From: Georgenia subflava
GTDB taxonomy: Bacteria; Actinomycetota; Actinomycetes; Actinomycetales; Actinomycetaceae
Direction: 5' to 3'
Length of the DNA stretch: 64,000 bases
Assembly (NCBI RefSeq): GCF_009193155.1
Contig: NZ_VUKD01000003.1
Location: forward strand, 496,001 to 560,000
The notes below the pieces were generated by a model. It saw only the letters and a list, made by a program, of their open reading frames with translations. It made no database searches and was not told the origin of the DNA. The stretch's first letter is position 1. Each line of letters begins with the position of its first letter. The translations under genes and the position numbers were made by a program. This document shows, piece after piece, positions 33,957 to 42,779 of the stretch.

Positions 33957-34541
33957 GTGATCGGACGTCGTAAGAGCACCCCCGTCGAGCCCGAGCCGCA
34001 GCCCGTCGAGGAGGTGGCCGCGGGCAAGGGCCGGCCCACGCCCAAGCGCAAGGAGGCCGAGGCGCGCAACCGTCGCCCCCTGGTGCCGGACGACCGCAAG
34101 GAGGCCAAGCGGATCGCGCGCGAGCGGCGCAACGACGCCTACATGCGCCAGCGCGAGGCGATGAACACCGGCGACGAGCGCTACCTGCCGATGCGGGACA
34201 AGGGACCGGTGCGCCGCTACGCCCGCGACTACGTCGACGCCCGCTGGTCGATCGCCGAGTTCTTCATGCCGCTCGCGCTGCTGATGATCGTCGCGATGCT
34301 CTTCGCGGGCTCCTACCCGCAGCTCGCCAACGCCCTGGTGCTCGGCATGTACGGCATCCTGCTCGTCGCCATCGTGGACTCGCTGATCATGGTCCAGCTG
34401 CTCAAGCGCAAGCTGCGCAAGAAGTTCGGAGCCGACCAGATCCCGGGTTGGACCGGTTTCTACGCGTTCGGGCGCAGCTTCTACTTCCGGCGGATGCGCC
34501 AGCCCAAGCCGCAGGTCAGGCGGGGCGAGTACCCGGCCTGA
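33957..34541 (+). CDS. DUF3043 membrane protein
   Basis: 194-residue protein with a long basic N-terminus (GKGRPTPKRKEAEARNRRPL, then DDRKEAKRIARERRND), a conserved block DKGPVRRYARDYVDARWSIAE, two transmembrane helices (FFMPLALLMIVAMLFAG and LVLGMYGILLVAIVDSLIMV) and a basic tail. The layout is characteristic of actinobacterial DUF3043. It may bind nucleic acid or ribosomes at the membrane, but no function is established. Corresponds to the mycobacterial gene downstream of glycerate kinase. Confidence 0.85.
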   Translation: MIGRRKSTPVEPEPQPVEEVAAGKGRPTPKRKEAEARNRRPLVPDDRKEAKRIARERRNDAYMRQREAMNTGDERYLPMRDKGPVRRYARDYVDARWSIAEFFMPLALLMIVAMLFAGSYPQLANALVLGMYGILLVAIVDSLIMVQLLKRKLRKKFGADQIPGWTGFYAFGRSFYFRRMRQPKPQVRRGEYPA

Positions 34542-34549
34542 CGCCGCCT

Positions 34550-34629
34550 GCTCAGGTCGGCGAGTCCCCCGTTCGGGCCGGCGAGGCCCGCTCAGGCCGG
34601 CGAGGCCCCGCTCAGGCCGGCGAGGCCAG
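34550..34629. repeat. Four exact-period 20-bp tandem repeats at the pyrD 3' end
   Basis: GCTCAGGCCGGCGAGGCCCC-type units begin at 34550, 34570, 34590 and 34610. The last unit lies inside the pyrD coding end and provides its TGA stop on the minus strand. Earlier units also contain the same in-phase stop. Confidence 0.85.
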
Positions 34630-35646
34630 TGCCCGGTTCATCCGGCCCGGCCACGCCGGCCCCTGGTAGATGAAGGCCGAGTAGGCCTGCAGCAGGTCTG
34701 CCCCTGCCGCCACCATGGCGCGGGCGTCGGCCTCCGTGCTGATGCCGCCCACCCCGATGATCGTCGGCCCGGGACCGAGCTGCGCCCGCAGACGCCGGAC
34801 GACCGCGAGCGAGCGCGTCCGCAGGGGCTCGCCCGACAGGCCGCCGGGACCGAGGTCGTGCCCGATCGTGGTGTTGGTCGCCACCACGCCGGCCAGGCCG
34901 AGCTCGAGAACGAGAGCGGCGACGGCGTCGATGTCGGCGTCGGCGAGGTCCGGGGCGATCTTCACGAAGAGCGGGACCGCACGTCCGGCGGCGGCGTCCG
35001 CCGCGTCCTGCACCGCCGTCAGGATGGGCCGGAGCGACTCCACCGCCTGCAGGTCGCGCAGCCCCGGCGTGTTCGGGGAGGAGACGTTGACGACGAGGTA
35101 GTCCGCCCAGCGGGCCACCGCGCGGGCGCTGGTGGTGTAGTCGGTCACGGCCTCCGACAGCGGGGTGACCTTCGACTTGCCGATGTTCGCGCCGACGACG
35201 ACCGCGCGTCCCCGGCGGGTCGCCCGCAGGGCCCGCAGCCGCTCCCCGGCCGCCGCCGCGCCGCGGTTGTTGAAGCCCATCCGGTTGCGCAGCGCCCGCA
35301 GCTCGACGTGCCGCCACAGCCGGGGACGGTCGTTGCCGGGCTGCGGCAGCGCCGTGACCGTGCCGACCTCGACGAAGCCGAAGCCGAGCATGTCCATGCC
35401 GAGGACCGTGTCGGCGTCCTTGTCCATCCCGGCCGCGAGACCGAGCACGCCGGGGACGGGCCGCGCGAGAGGGCCGCCGTCGTCGACCGACGGGACCGTG
35501 CGTGCGGGACGCCGCCCGAGGGTGGCGCGCACGGCGTCGGAGAGCACGGGCACGCGGGCGACGGCGCGGATGAGCCGCATGGCGCCCAGGTGTGCGCGCT
35601 CCGGGTCGAGACGGACGGCGAGCGCGCGGAAGAGCAGGGGATACAC
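34612..35646 (-). CDS. pyrD: Dihydroorotate dehydrogenase (quinone), class 2
   Basis: 344-residue membrane-associated flavoenzyme of pyrimidine synthesis, passing electrons from dihydroorotate to (mena)quinone. The N-terminal helix pair (YPLLFRALAVRLDPERAH) marks class 2. GLAAGMDKDAD, NRMGFNNRG, VVNVSSPNTPGLRDLQ (with the catalytic Ser) and VGGISTEADARAM follow. Its C-terminus (ALASPA) is encoded by repeat DNA. GTG start with TAGGCT 6 nt upstream. Confidence 0.95.
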   Translation of the reverse strand: MYPLLFRALAVRLDPERAHLGAMRLIRAVARVPVLSDAVRATLGRRPARTVPSVDDGGPLARPVPGVLGLAAGMDKDADTVLGMDMLGFGFVEVGTVTALPQPGNDRPRLWRHVELRALRNRMGFNNRGAAAAGERLRALRATRRGRAVVVGANIGKSKVTPLSEAVTDYTTSARAVARWADYLVVNVSSPNTPGLRDLQAVESLRPILTAVQDAADAAAGRAVPLFVKIAPDLADADIDAVAALVLELGLAGVVATNTTIGHDLGPGGLSGEPLRTRSLAVVRRLRAQLGPGPTIIGVGGISTEADARAMVAAGADLLQAYSAFIYQGPAWPGRMNRALASPA

Positions 35647-35652
35647 GCCGCG

Positions 35653-35658
35653 AGCCTA
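35653..35658 (-). promoter_or_regulatory. Putative -10 (TAGGCT) for pyrD
   Basis: TAGGCT, 6 nt, then GTG 35646 on the minus strand. Confidence 0.5.
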
Positions 35659-35708
35659 CCGGCGCGCCGGCAGCGTCCTTCCGGCCGGACCGGTGCGCGC
35701 CCGGGGGT

Positions 35709-36179
35709 TCAGGGCCGCTCGGAGCGCGCCGACACGCGTGCCGGGCTGGAGTGCCAGAGCCAGGCGATGCCGAGCAGCGGGAGCACGGCCGGGACGTAGC
35801 CGTAGCCGCTGCCGAACTGCGACCACACGGTGTCGTCGGGGAACAGGTCCGGCTGCAGCAGGCTGAGCGTGCCCACCGTCACCACGCCCAGGAGCTCGAA
35901 GACGACGGCGAACCAGCCCGTGCGGCGCATGCGCCGGCCGTTGTGGGCGAGCGCGATCGTCGCCACCAGGTAGACGGCGCCGGCGAGCGCGGAGAGGGAG
36001 TACGCGAGGGGCGCCTCCGCCGCGTGGGTGAGCAGCTGCACGCTCGCCCGGGCCGTGGCGGCGACGGCGAATATCCCGTAGACCAGGATCAGGACGCGCC
36101 CGAGGCCGTAGGCCGGGCGGCGGGTGTCCGTCGTCGGCGTGGTCACGACCCGTTCGTGGGTGGTGCCGGAAGTGCTCAT
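35709..36179 (-). CDS. Hypothetical four-helix membrane protein
   Basis: 156-residue protein not recognised. A polar N-terminal 25 residues precede four predicted helices (VLILVYGIFAVAATARA; YSLSALAGAVYLVATIAL; WFAVVFELLGVVTVGTLSLL; VPAVLPLLGIAWLWH) with a conserved-looking PDLFPDDTVWSQFGSGYG loop. ATG 36179 has GGGAGG 7 nt upstream. It lies 11 nt after another small membrane-protein gene, so the two are probably co-transcribed and may interact. Confidence 0.7.
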   Translation of the reverse strand: MSTSGTTHERVVTTPTTDTRRPAYGLGRVLILVYGIFAVAATARASVQLLTHAAEAPLAYSLSALAGAVYLVATIALAHNGRRMRRTGWFAVVFELLGVVTVGTLSLLQPDLFPDDTVWSQFGSGYGYVPAVLPLLGIAWLWHSSPARVSARSERP

Positions 36180-36190
36180 CTCGTCCTCCC

Positions 36191-36544
36191 TCATGCCGTC
36201 CACACCTGCCACATCCGTGCCTGCATCGCGAGGATCGCGACGCAGACCACGACCAGTGCGATCGAGCTGGTCCGCGTCCGGTCGGCCATCGCCCATACCG
36301 CCGCCACCGGCAGCAGGAACAGCGCGGTGACGAGGTAGCCCCAGTACGTCCAGGGCTCGGCGAGCGGGTGCCCGCCGACGACGCCGACCAGCGCGACGAC
36401 GCCCTGGACGACCAGGGCCGCCTCCACGACGCCCCCGGCGAGGAGCTGCTTGAAGATCACCGGGCGGCCCCGGACCGCGAACCACGCCGCCCACAGCCCC
36501 AGCAGGCCGCACAGGACCGCGGTGACGTAGACGCTGATGAGCAC
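36191..36544 (-). CDS. Hypothetical small membrane protein, partner of the next gene
   Basis: 117-residue protein made almost wholly of four hydrophobic helices (VYVTAVLCGLLGLWAAWFAV; VVEAALVVQGVVALVGVVG; GYLVTALFLLPVAAVWAMA; SSIALVVVCVAILAMQARM). The short loop RGRPVIFKQLLAGG is basic. GTG 36544 follows TAATCT by 6 nt. Divergent from pepA, with only 46 nt between starts. No family recognised. Confidence 0.7.
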   Translation of the reverse strand: MLISVYVTAVLCGLLGLWAAWFAVRGRPVIFKQLLAGGVVEAALVVQGVVALVGVVGGHPLAEPWTYWGYLVTALFLLPVAAVWAMADRTRTSSIALVVVCVAILAMQARMWQVWTA

Positions 36545-36550
36545 CCCGGG

Positions 36551-36556
36551 AGATTA
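36551..36556 (-). promoter_or_regulatory. Putative -10 (TAATCT) for the membrane-protein pair
   Basis: TAATCT, 6 nt, then GTG 36544 on the minus strand. Confidence 0.5.
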
Positions 36557-36576
36557 CCGCTCCGCGACCGCCCGGC

Positions 36577-36582
36577 TAGCAT
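36577..36582 (+). promoter_or_regulatory. Putative -10 (TAGCAT) for pepA
   Basis: Eight nt separate TAGCAT from GTG 36591. It lies back to back with the -10 of the membrane-protein pair, 20 bp away. Confidence 0.45.
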
Positions 36583-36590
36583 CGTGCCCT

Positions 36591-38063
36591 GTGACCGATC
36601 TCAAGCTCAGCACCAAGGACCCTGCCCGCACCGACGCCGACGCGATCGTCCTCGCCGTGGCCTCCGCCGACGGCGGCCCGCGCCTCCTCGCCGATGCCCT
36701 GCCGAAGAAGGTGGCCGACGCACTGGCCGCCCTGCTGCCGGCCCTGGGCGTGAGCGGGAAGGCCGACGAGGTGCTGCGGGTACCGGCCGGCGACGGCCTG
36801 GCCGCGGGCGTCGTCGTCCTCACCGGGGTCGGCGCCGTGCCGGACACGGTCGCCGTCGAGCCCCTGCGCCGCGCCGCTGGCGCGGCCGTGCGCGCCCTCG
36901 CGGGCACCGGTGACGTCGTGCTCGCCCTGCCCGCCGAGGACGCCGCCCAGGTCGGCGCCGTCGCCGAGGGGGCCCTGCTGGGGGCCTACCGCTTCGACCG
37001 CTACAAGACCTCCGACCCGGCACCGGTGGCCCGCCTGACGCTGGCGACCCCGGTCGCCCGGGACAAGGACGCGAAGGCCGCCGTCGCCCGCGCCCAGGCG
37101 GTCGCCGACGGTGTGCGCGGCGCACGGGACCTCGTCAACACCTCGCCGCGGCACCTGTACCCCGAGTCCTTCGCCGAGGCGGCCCGCACGGCCGCCCGGG
37201 GCACGAAGGTCAAGGTCACCGTGCTCGACGAGAAGGAGCTGGAGGCCGGTGGGTACGGCGGGATCGTCGGCGTCGGCCAGGGCTCGACCCGTCCGCCGCG
37301 CCTCGTGAAGGTCGCCTACTCCCCCGCCCGCGCCAAGGCGCACTACGCCCTCGTCGGCAAGGGCATCACGTTCGACTCGGGCGGGCTGTCGCTGAAGCCC
37401 GCCAAGGGCATGGAGAACATGAAGGACGACATGGCCGGCGCGGCCACCGTCCTGCACACCGTCCTCGCGGCCGCCGCCCTCGACCTGCCCGTGAAGGTCA
37501 CCGGCTGGCTGGCGCTGGCGGAGAACATGCCCGGCAGCTCGGCGCAGCGGCCCTCGGACGTCGTCACCATGCGCGACGGCACCACCGTCGAGGTGCTCAA
37601 CACCGACGCCGAGGGGCGGATGGTCCTCGGCGACGCGCTGGTGGCGGCGCGCGAGGAGAAGCCCGACACCATCGTGGACATCGCCACCCTCACCGGCGCG
37701 CAGATGGTCGCGCTGGGCGCCCGGGTGGGCGGCGTGATGGGCACCGACGACGCACGCGCCGAGGTCGTCGCCGCGGCCGAGGCGGTCGGCGAGCAGATGT
37801 GGCCGATGCCCCTGCCCGTCGAGCTGCGCGAGTCCCTGAGGTCGACGGTGGCCGACCTGTCCAACATCGGCGACCGGTTCGGCGGCATGCTCGTCGCCGG
37901 GCTGTTCCTCAAGGAGTTCGTCGGCGAGACCCCGTGGGCGCACGTCGACGTCGCCGGCCCGGCGTACAACGAGGGCTCGGCGTACGGCTACACGCCGAAG
38001 GGCGGCACCGGCATGGGCCTGCGCACCCTGCTCGGCGTCCTCGAGGCCGCGGCGCGGCGCTGA
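36591..38063 (+). CDS. pepA: Leucyl aminopeptidase (M17 family)
   Basis: 490-residue cytosolic aminopeptidase that removes N-terminal residues using two metal ions. GKGITFDSGGLSLKP contains the catalytic Lys and metal Asp; NTDAEGRMVLGDAL is the M17 signature with Asp, Glu and Arg. The N-terminal domain (1-165) is the usual macro-like regulatory part. Length is normal. The mycobacterial ortholog is pepB (Rv2213). TAGCAT 8 nt before the GTG suggests a leaderless message. Confidence 0.95.
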   Translation: MTDLKLSTKDPARTDADAIVLAVASADGGPRLLADALPKKVADALAALLPALGVSGKADEVLRVPAGDGLAAGVVVLTGVGAVPDTVAVEPLRRAAGAAVRALAGTGDVVLALPAEDAAQVGAVAEGALLGAYRFDRYKTSDPAPVARLTLATPVARDKDAKAAVARAQAVADGVRGARDLVNTSPRHLYPESFAEAARTAARGTKVKVTVLDEKELEAGGYGGIVGVGQGSTRPPRLVKVAYSPARAKAHYALVGKGITFDSGGLSLKPAKGMENMKDDMAGAATVLHTVLAAAALDLPVKVTGWLALAENMPGSSAQRPSDVVTMRDGTTVEVLNTDAEGRMVLGDALVAAREEKPDTIVDIATLTGAQMVALGARVGGVMGTDDARAEVVAAAEAVGEQMWPMPLPVELRESLRSTVADLSNIGDRFGGMLVAGLFLKEFVGETPWAHVDVAGPAYNEGSAYGYTPKGGTGMGLRTLLGVLEAAARR

Positions 38064-38119
38064 GGCGCACTCGGGCGGCGGGTACCGGGGACGGTGCCCG
38101 CCGCCCGGCCCGTTCCGGA

Positions 38120-38199
38120 CGTCGTCGTGCACGGTCTCGGGCCGTCGTCGTGGACGGTCTCGGGCCGTCGTCGTGGACGGTCTGGGCCCGTCGTCGACG
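38120..38199. repeat. 23-bp tandem repeats between pepA and lpd
   Basis: CGTCGTCGTGGACGGTCTCG-type units start at 38120, 38143 and 38166, with a partial fourth at 38189. The 318-nt gap otherwise shows no gene; a 24-codon reading frame just before lpd is treated as unsupported. Confidence 0.8.
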
Positions 38200-38381
38200 T
38201 CCGGGGTTCGTGCCCGCCCTGCCCGACGGCGCCCGGCGTGCCAGGCTGGGCGCCGTACGGCACGCGACGGGGTGTGACCGGCGCGGCAGCGGACGGAATG
38301 GGCCTGGACGAGGGATGAGTGAAACAATGACCGCGGACCTGACCCACCCGGGGTCGATCGAGCGCGCTCAAGGAGAGGTAC

Positions 38382-39761
38382 GTGGCTGAAACGCAGGAGT
38401 ACGACATCGTCATCCTGGGAGCTGGAAGTGGCGGGTACGCGGCTGCGCTGCGTGCCGCACAGCTGGGCCAGAAGGTCGCCCTGATCGAGGCCGACAAGCT
38501 CGGCGGCACCTGCCTGCACCGCGGGTGCATCCCCACCAAGGCCCTGCTGCACACCGCCGAGGTGGCCGACACCATCCGCGAGAGCGAGGGCGTGGGCGTC
38601 AAGGGGTCGCTCGAGGGCATCGACATGAACGGCGTGAACTCCTTCAAGGACGGCGTCGTCGCCCGCCTCTTCAAGGGGCTGCAGGGCCTGGTCTCCTCCC
38701 GCAAGGTCGACCTCATCAACGGCTGGGGCAAGCTCGTCGCCCCGGACACCGTCGAGGTGGACGGCACCCGCTACAAGGGCAAGAACGTCATCCTCGCGTC
38801 CGGCTCGTACTCCAAGTCGCTGCCGGGTCTCGAGATCGGCGGCCGGGTCCTGACCTCCGAGCAGGCCCTGGAGCTCGACTACGTGCCCAAGAGCGCGATC
38901 GTGCTCGGCGGCGGCGTCATCGGCGTCGAGTTCGCCTCCGTGTGGAGCTCCTTCGGAGCCGAGGTCACCATCGTCGAGGGCCTGCCGAACCTGGTCCCGA
39001 ACGAGGACATCGCGCTGTCCAAGGGCCTCGAGCGCGCCTTCCGCAAGCGCAAGATCGCCTTCCACACCAAGACCATGTTCTCCGGCGTCGAGCAGACCGC
39101 CGACGGCGTGAAGGTCACGACCCAGGACGGCAAGGAGCTCGAGGCCGAGCTGCTGCTCGTCGCGGTCGGGCGTGGCCCGGCCACCGCGAACCTCGGCTAC
39201 GAGGAGAACGGCATCCCGATGGAGCGCGGCTTCGTCCTGACGAACGAGCGGCTGCACACCGGCGTCGGCAACGTCTACGCCGTCGGCGACATCGTCCCTG
39301 GCCTGCAGCTCGCGCACCGCGGCTTCCAGCAGGGCATCTTCGTCGCCGAGGAGATCGCCGGCCTCAACCCGGCCCCGATCGTCGAGTCCGGTATCCCGCG
39401 TGTGACCTACTGCGAGCCGCAGGTCGGTTCGGTCGGGCTCACCGAGGCGGAGGCCAAGGAGACGTACGGCGCCGAGAACGTCGAGACCGTCGACTACAAC
39501 CTCGCCGGCAACGGCAAGAGCCAGATCCTCCAGACCACCGGCTTCATCAAGCTGGTCCGGGAGAAGGACGGCCCGATCGTCGGGGTGCACATGCTCGGCG
39601 GCCGCGTCGGCGAGCTCATCGGCGAGGGGCAGCTCATGGTGAACTGGGAGGCCTACCCCGAGGACGTGGCCGCCCTGGTCCACGCCCACCCGACGCAGGA
39701 CGAGGCCATGGGCGAGGCTGCCCTGGCCCTGGCCGGCAAGCCGCTGCACGCCCACAACTGA
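38382..39761 (+). CDS. lpdA: Dihydrolipoyl dehydrogenase (E3)
   Basis: 459-residue FAD enzyme that reoxidises lipoyl groups of 2-oxoacid dehydrogenase complexes with NAD. FAD loop ILGAGSGGYAAA (11-22), redox pair GGTCLHRGC (Cys44/Cys49), NAD loop VLGGGVIGVEFASVW and the C-terminal HAHPTQDE with catalytic His about 436 are visible. GTG 38382 has AAGGAGAG 6 nt upstream. It is 24 nt before the E2 gene and clearly co-transcribed with it. Confidence 0.96.
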   Translation: MAETQEYDIVILGAGSGGYAAALRAAQLGQKVALIEADKLGGTCLHRGCIPTKALLHTAEVADTIRESEGVGVKGSLEGIDMNGVNSFKDGVVARLFKGLQGLVSSRKVDLINGWGKLVAPDTVEVDGTRYKGKNVILASGSYSKSLPGLEIGGRVLTSEQALELDYVPKSAIVLGGGVIGVEFASVWSSFGAEVTIVEGLPNLVPNEDIALSKGLERAFRKRKIAFHTKTMFSGVEQTADGVKVTTQDGKELEAELLLVAVGRGPATANLGYEENGIPMERGFVLTNERLHTGVGNVYAVGDIVPGLQLAHRGFQQGIFVAEEIAGLNPAPIVESGIPRVTYCEPQVGSVGLTEAEAKETYGAENVETVDYNLAGNGKSQILQTTGFIKLVREKDGPIVGVHMLGGRVGELIGEGQLMVNWEAYPEDVAALVHAHPTQDEAMGEAALALAGKPLHAHN

Positions 39762-39785
39762 CCCGATCGAAGGAGACGCCAGGAC

Positions 39786-41609
39786 ATGTCTGAGTCCGTG
39801 AAGATGCCCGCGCTGGGCGAGTCCGTCACCGAGGGCACCGTCACACGGTGGCTCAAGGCGGTGGGCGAGTCGGTCGAGGTCGACGAGCCGCTGCTGGAGG
39901 TGTCCACCGACAAGGTGGACACCGAGGTCCCGTCCCCCGTCGCCGGGGTGGTCGAGAAGATCCTCGTCGAGGAGGACGAGACTGTCGAGGTCGGCACCGA
40001 GCTCGCCGTGGTCGGGGACGGCTCGGGCGCGTCCGGCTCGGACGAGGCACCCGAGGCCGAGGCTCCCGAGGCCGAGGCCCCCTCCGAGGCGCCCGCCTCC
40101 GAGGAGGTCGAGGCCGCGCAGCCCGAGTCCGAGGCTGCCGAGCCCGCCGAGGAGGCGAAGGAGGAGGCCACCGAGTCCGCACCGGCGAGCGGCTCGTCCG
40201 AGGCCTCCGGCGACGCCGAGGGCGAGGCCGTGAAGATGCCCGCACTGGGCGAGTCCGTCACGGAGGGCACCGTCACCCGCTGGCTGAAGGCCGAGGGTGA
40301 CACGGTCGAGGTCGACGAGCCGCTGCTCGAGGTCTCCACCGACAAGGTCGACACCGAGGTGCCCTCCCCGGTAGCCGGCACCGTCGTGAAGATCCTGGTC
40401 GGCGAGGACGAGACCGTCGAGGTCGGCACCGACCTCGCGATCGTTGGTTCCGGGGCCGCTGCCCCGAAGGCCGAGGCACCCAAGGAGGAGCCCAAGGCCG
40501 AGGAGCCCGAGGCCGAGAAGGCCGAGGAACCGAAGGCTGAGGCGCCCAAGGAGGAGCCGAAGGCCGAGGAGCCCCAGGAGGAGCCCAAGCCCGAGGCGCC
40601 CAAGGAGGAGCCCAAGGCTGAGGCACCCCGGGAGGAGCCCAAGGCCGAGGCACCCAAGGCTGCCGCTGCCGCCGGCACCGCCTACATCACCCCCCTGGTC
40701 CGCAAGCTCGCCGGCGAGAAGGGCGTGGACCTGTCCACCCTCACCGGGACCGGTGTCGGCGGCCGGATCCGCAAGCAGGACGTCGAGGCCGCGGCCGAGA
40801 AGGCAGCGGCGGAGAAGGCCGCCGCCCAGGCACCGGCAGGCGCACCTGCCGGTGCAGGAGCTGCCAAGCCGGCTCCGGTCGAGGTGTCGCCGCTGCGTGG
40901 GACCACCGAGAAGATGTCCCGCCTGCGCAAGGTCATCTCCAAGCGGATGCGCGAGTCCCTGGACACCTCCGCCCAGCTGACCTCGGTCATGGAGGTCGAC
41001 GTCACCCGGATCGCCGCTCTGCGGGGTCGGGCGAAGGGCTCCTTCCAGGCGGCCGAGGGCACGAAGCTCACGTTCCTGCCGTTCTTCGTCAAGGCCGCCA
41101 CGGAGGCGCTCAAATCGCACCCGAAGCTCAACGCCACGATCGACGGCGAGCAGGTGGTCTACCACGGCGCCGAGCACATCGGCATCGCGGTCGACACCCC
41201 GCGCGGTCTGCTCGTGCCCGTCATCAAGGACGCGGGCGACCTGACCATCGGCGGCATCGCCAAGCGGATCAACGACCTGGCCGCCCGCACCCGGGACAGC
41301 AAGGTGACCCCGGACGAGCTCTCGGGATCGACGTTCACGATCACCAACACCGGCTCGGCCGGCCTGCTGATCGACACGCCGATCATCAACCAGCCCGAGG
41401 TCGCCATCCTGGGCGTGGGCACGATCGTCAAGCGGCCGGCGGTGGTGAAGGACGCCGAGGGCAACGACACGATCGGCATCCGCTCGATCATCTACCTGTC
41501 GCTGACCTACGACCACCGTCTGGTGGACGGCGCGGACGCCGGCCGGTTCCTCCAGACCGTCAAGGCACGCCTCGAGGAGGGTGCCTTCGACGCCGAGGTC
41601 GGTCTCTGA
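39786..41609 (+). CDS. sucB: 2-oxoglutarate dehydrogenase E2-type acyltransferase, two lipoyl domains
   Basis: 607-residue E2 component. Two nearly identical lipoyl domains carry DKVDTE with lipoylated Lys43 and Lys187. An acidic linker separates them. A long Lys/Glu/Pro-repeat linker (about 228-290) leads to the E1/E3-binding domain (300-335) and the catalytic domain with DHRLVDG (His577, Asp581). Whether it serves 2-oxoglutarate or pyruvate dehydrogenase is not certain; actinobacterial E2 of this form (DlaT/SucB) is annotated both ways. ATG with AAGGAGA upstream. LipB and LipA, which modify it, are encoded 6 kb downstream. Confidence 0.93.
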   Translation: MSESVKMPALGESVTEGTVTRWLKAVGESVEVDEPLLEVSTDKVDTEVPSPVAGVVEKILVEEDETVEVGTELAVVGDGSGASGSDEAPEAEAPEAEAPSEAPASEEVEAAQPESEAAEPAEEAKEEATESAPASGSSEASGDAEGEAVKMPALGESVTEGTVTRWLKAEGDTVEVDEPLLEVSTDKVDTEVPSPVAGTVVKILVGEDETVEVGTDLAIVGSGAAAPKAEAPKEEPKAEEPEAEKAEEPKAEAPKEEPKAEEPQEEPKPEAPKEEPKAEAPREEPKAEAPKAAAAAGTAYITPLVRKLAGEKGVDLSTLTGTGVGGRIRKQDVEAAAEKAAAEKAAAQAPAGAPAGAGAAKPAPVEVSPLRGTTEKMSRLRKVISKRMRESLDTSAQLTSVMEVDVTRIAALRGRAKGSFQAAEGTKLTFLPFFVKAATEALKSHPKLNATIDGEQVVYHGAEHIGIAVDTPRGLLVPVIKDAGDLTIGGIAKRINDLAARTRDSKVTPDELSGSTFTITNTGSAGLLIDTPIINQPEVAILGVGTIVKRPAVVKDAEGNDTIGIRSIIYLSLTYDHRLVDGADAGRFLQTVKARLEEGAFDAEVGL

Positions 41610-41627
41610 CCGTCTGACGTGGTCCCG

Positions 41628-41662
41628 GCGGGGCCCAGCACCGGTCCGGTGCTGGGCCCCGC
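41628..41662 (+). terminator. Terminator of the lpd-sucB operon
   Basis: Perfect 15-bp stem GCGGGGCCCAGCACC with loop GGTCC, 18 nt after the sucB stop. One of the strongest hairpins in the window. Confidence 0.8.
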
Positions 41663-41684
41663 TGCATGTCCGGAGCCTCCCCGA

Positions 41685-41690
41685 TAGCGT
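41685..41690 (+). promoter_or_regulatory. Putative -10 (TAGCGT) for the epimerase gene
   Basis: Five nt separate TAGCGT from ATG 41696, just downstream of the sucB terminator. Confidence 0.5.
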
Positions 41691-41695
41691 GCAGC

Positions 41696-42685
41696 ATGGC
41701 CACCGCCGCGACGCAGAGTCAGCCCAGTTCCCCGAGTCAGCCCAGTCCCCAGAGTCAGCCGAGTTCTCAGACTCAGTCCCGTGCCCCACGAACCGTCCTG
41801 GTCGCCGGTGCCTCCGGCTTCCTCGGCAGACACCTGGTGCGGCACCTCGAACGTCGCGGCGACGTCGTGCGGCGGCTCGTGCGCCGGGCGCCCGCCACGC
41901 CGTCGGAGTTCCGCTGGGACCCCGACACCGGTGCGCTGGAACCGACCGCGCTGGCGGGGGCCGAGGTCGTCGTCAACCTCGGCGGCGCGTCGATGGGCCG
42001 GGTGCCGTGGACGCGCGCCTACAAGGACGAGATCCGGTTCTCGCGGATCCGCGGCACGCATCTGCTCGCTGAGGCGATCGCCCGTATGCCGCGTCCCGAG
42101 GGCCGTCCCGTGCGGATGCTGCAGGCCGGCGGGGCCGACGTCTACGGCGACCGAGGCAACGAGGTCCTGGACGAGACCAGCGCACCCGGGCCTGGCTTCT
42201 TCGCCGAGATCTGCCAGGACTGGGAGGCGGCCACCGAGCCGGCGCGCGAGTCCGGAGCGGAGGTGGTCGTCCTCCGTTCCGGCGCGGTACTCGCTCCGTC
42301 GGGCGGCGCACTGGGCCCGCTCCTGCTGCTCCTGCGTGCCGGACTCGGCGGACGACTCGGCAGCGGTGAGTCGTGGTGGCCGTGGATCACGCTGGTCGAC
42401 CACGTGCGCGCACAGCTCCACCTCATCGACTCGCGCGTGACCGGCCCCGTCAACCTCGTGGCACCGGACACCGCGCGGCAGATCGAGGTCGCCCGCGCTC
42501 TGGCCAGGGCCAGGAGACGTCCCGCACCGATGGTCGCGCCGAAGTCGCTCCTCCGGCTGGCCGGGGACGACTTCGCCGACTTCCTCACGTCCTCCCACCG
42601 GGTGGTGCCCCGGGTGCTGCAGGACGACGGCTTCACCTTTCGCCACCCGGACCTCACGAGCGCTGCCCGCTGGGTCGCGCAGTAA
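41696..42685 (+). CDS. TIGR01777-family epimerase (SDR, YfcH-like)
   Basis: 329-residue NAD(P)-binding protein of the extended SDR superfamily. After an unusual Ser/Pro/Gln-rich head of about 30 residues comes the Rossmann motif VLVAGASGFLGRHLVRHL. VVNLGGASMGRVPWTRAYKDEIRFSR is the TIGR01777 hallmark. The C-terminal DUF1731 part ends HPDLTSAARWV. Substrate unknown. Ortholog of Rv2216, which lies between dlaT and lipB. The head is encoded by 18-bp repeats, so translation might also start further in; the TAGCGT hexamer favours 41696. Confidence 0.85.
   Translation: MATAATQSQPSSPSQPSPQSQPSSQTQSRAPRTVLVAGASGFLGRHLVRHLERRGDVVRRLVRRAPATPSEFRWDPDTGALEPTALAGAEVVVNLGGASMGRVPWTRAYKDEIRFSRIRGTHLLAEAIARMPRPEGRPVRMLQAGGADVYGDRGNEVLDETSAPGPGFFAEICQDWEAATEPARESGAEVVVLRSGAVLAPSGGALGPLLLLLRAGLGGRLGSGESWWPWITLVDHVRAQLHLIDSRVTGPVNLVAPDTARQIEVARALARARRRPAPMVAPKSLLRLAGDDFADFLTSSHRVVPRVLQDDGFTFRHPDLTSAARWVAQ
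41716..41777. repeat. 18-bp repeats coding the epimerase head
   Basis: GAGTCAGCCCAGT begins at 41716, 41734 and 41752, with a decayed copy near 41770. The period is a multiple of three, giving repeating SQPSSP-like hexapeptides. Confidence 0.75.
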
Positions 42686-42779
42686 GGCCGCGGCCACCAC
42701 CGCGTCCGCGCTGGTAGGACCGTTCGGTCCGCCGCGGTGCCTCGGTCGCGGCGCCGCTGAGCCCTCCTGGCCGTCTGCC

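Noticed and set aside
38316-38389. 24-codon upstream ORF (MSETMTADL...) overlapping the lpd start
   Set aside because: It ends 8 nt into lpd in another frame, but there is no clear ribosome site before it and no overlap of stop and start codons. It seems incidental.
36576-41789. 1737-codon minus-strand open frame over pepA, lpd and sucB
   Set aside because: It is antisense to three clear genes and its translation is Gly/Leu/Asp-rich noise from high-GC third positions. No start signal or domain.
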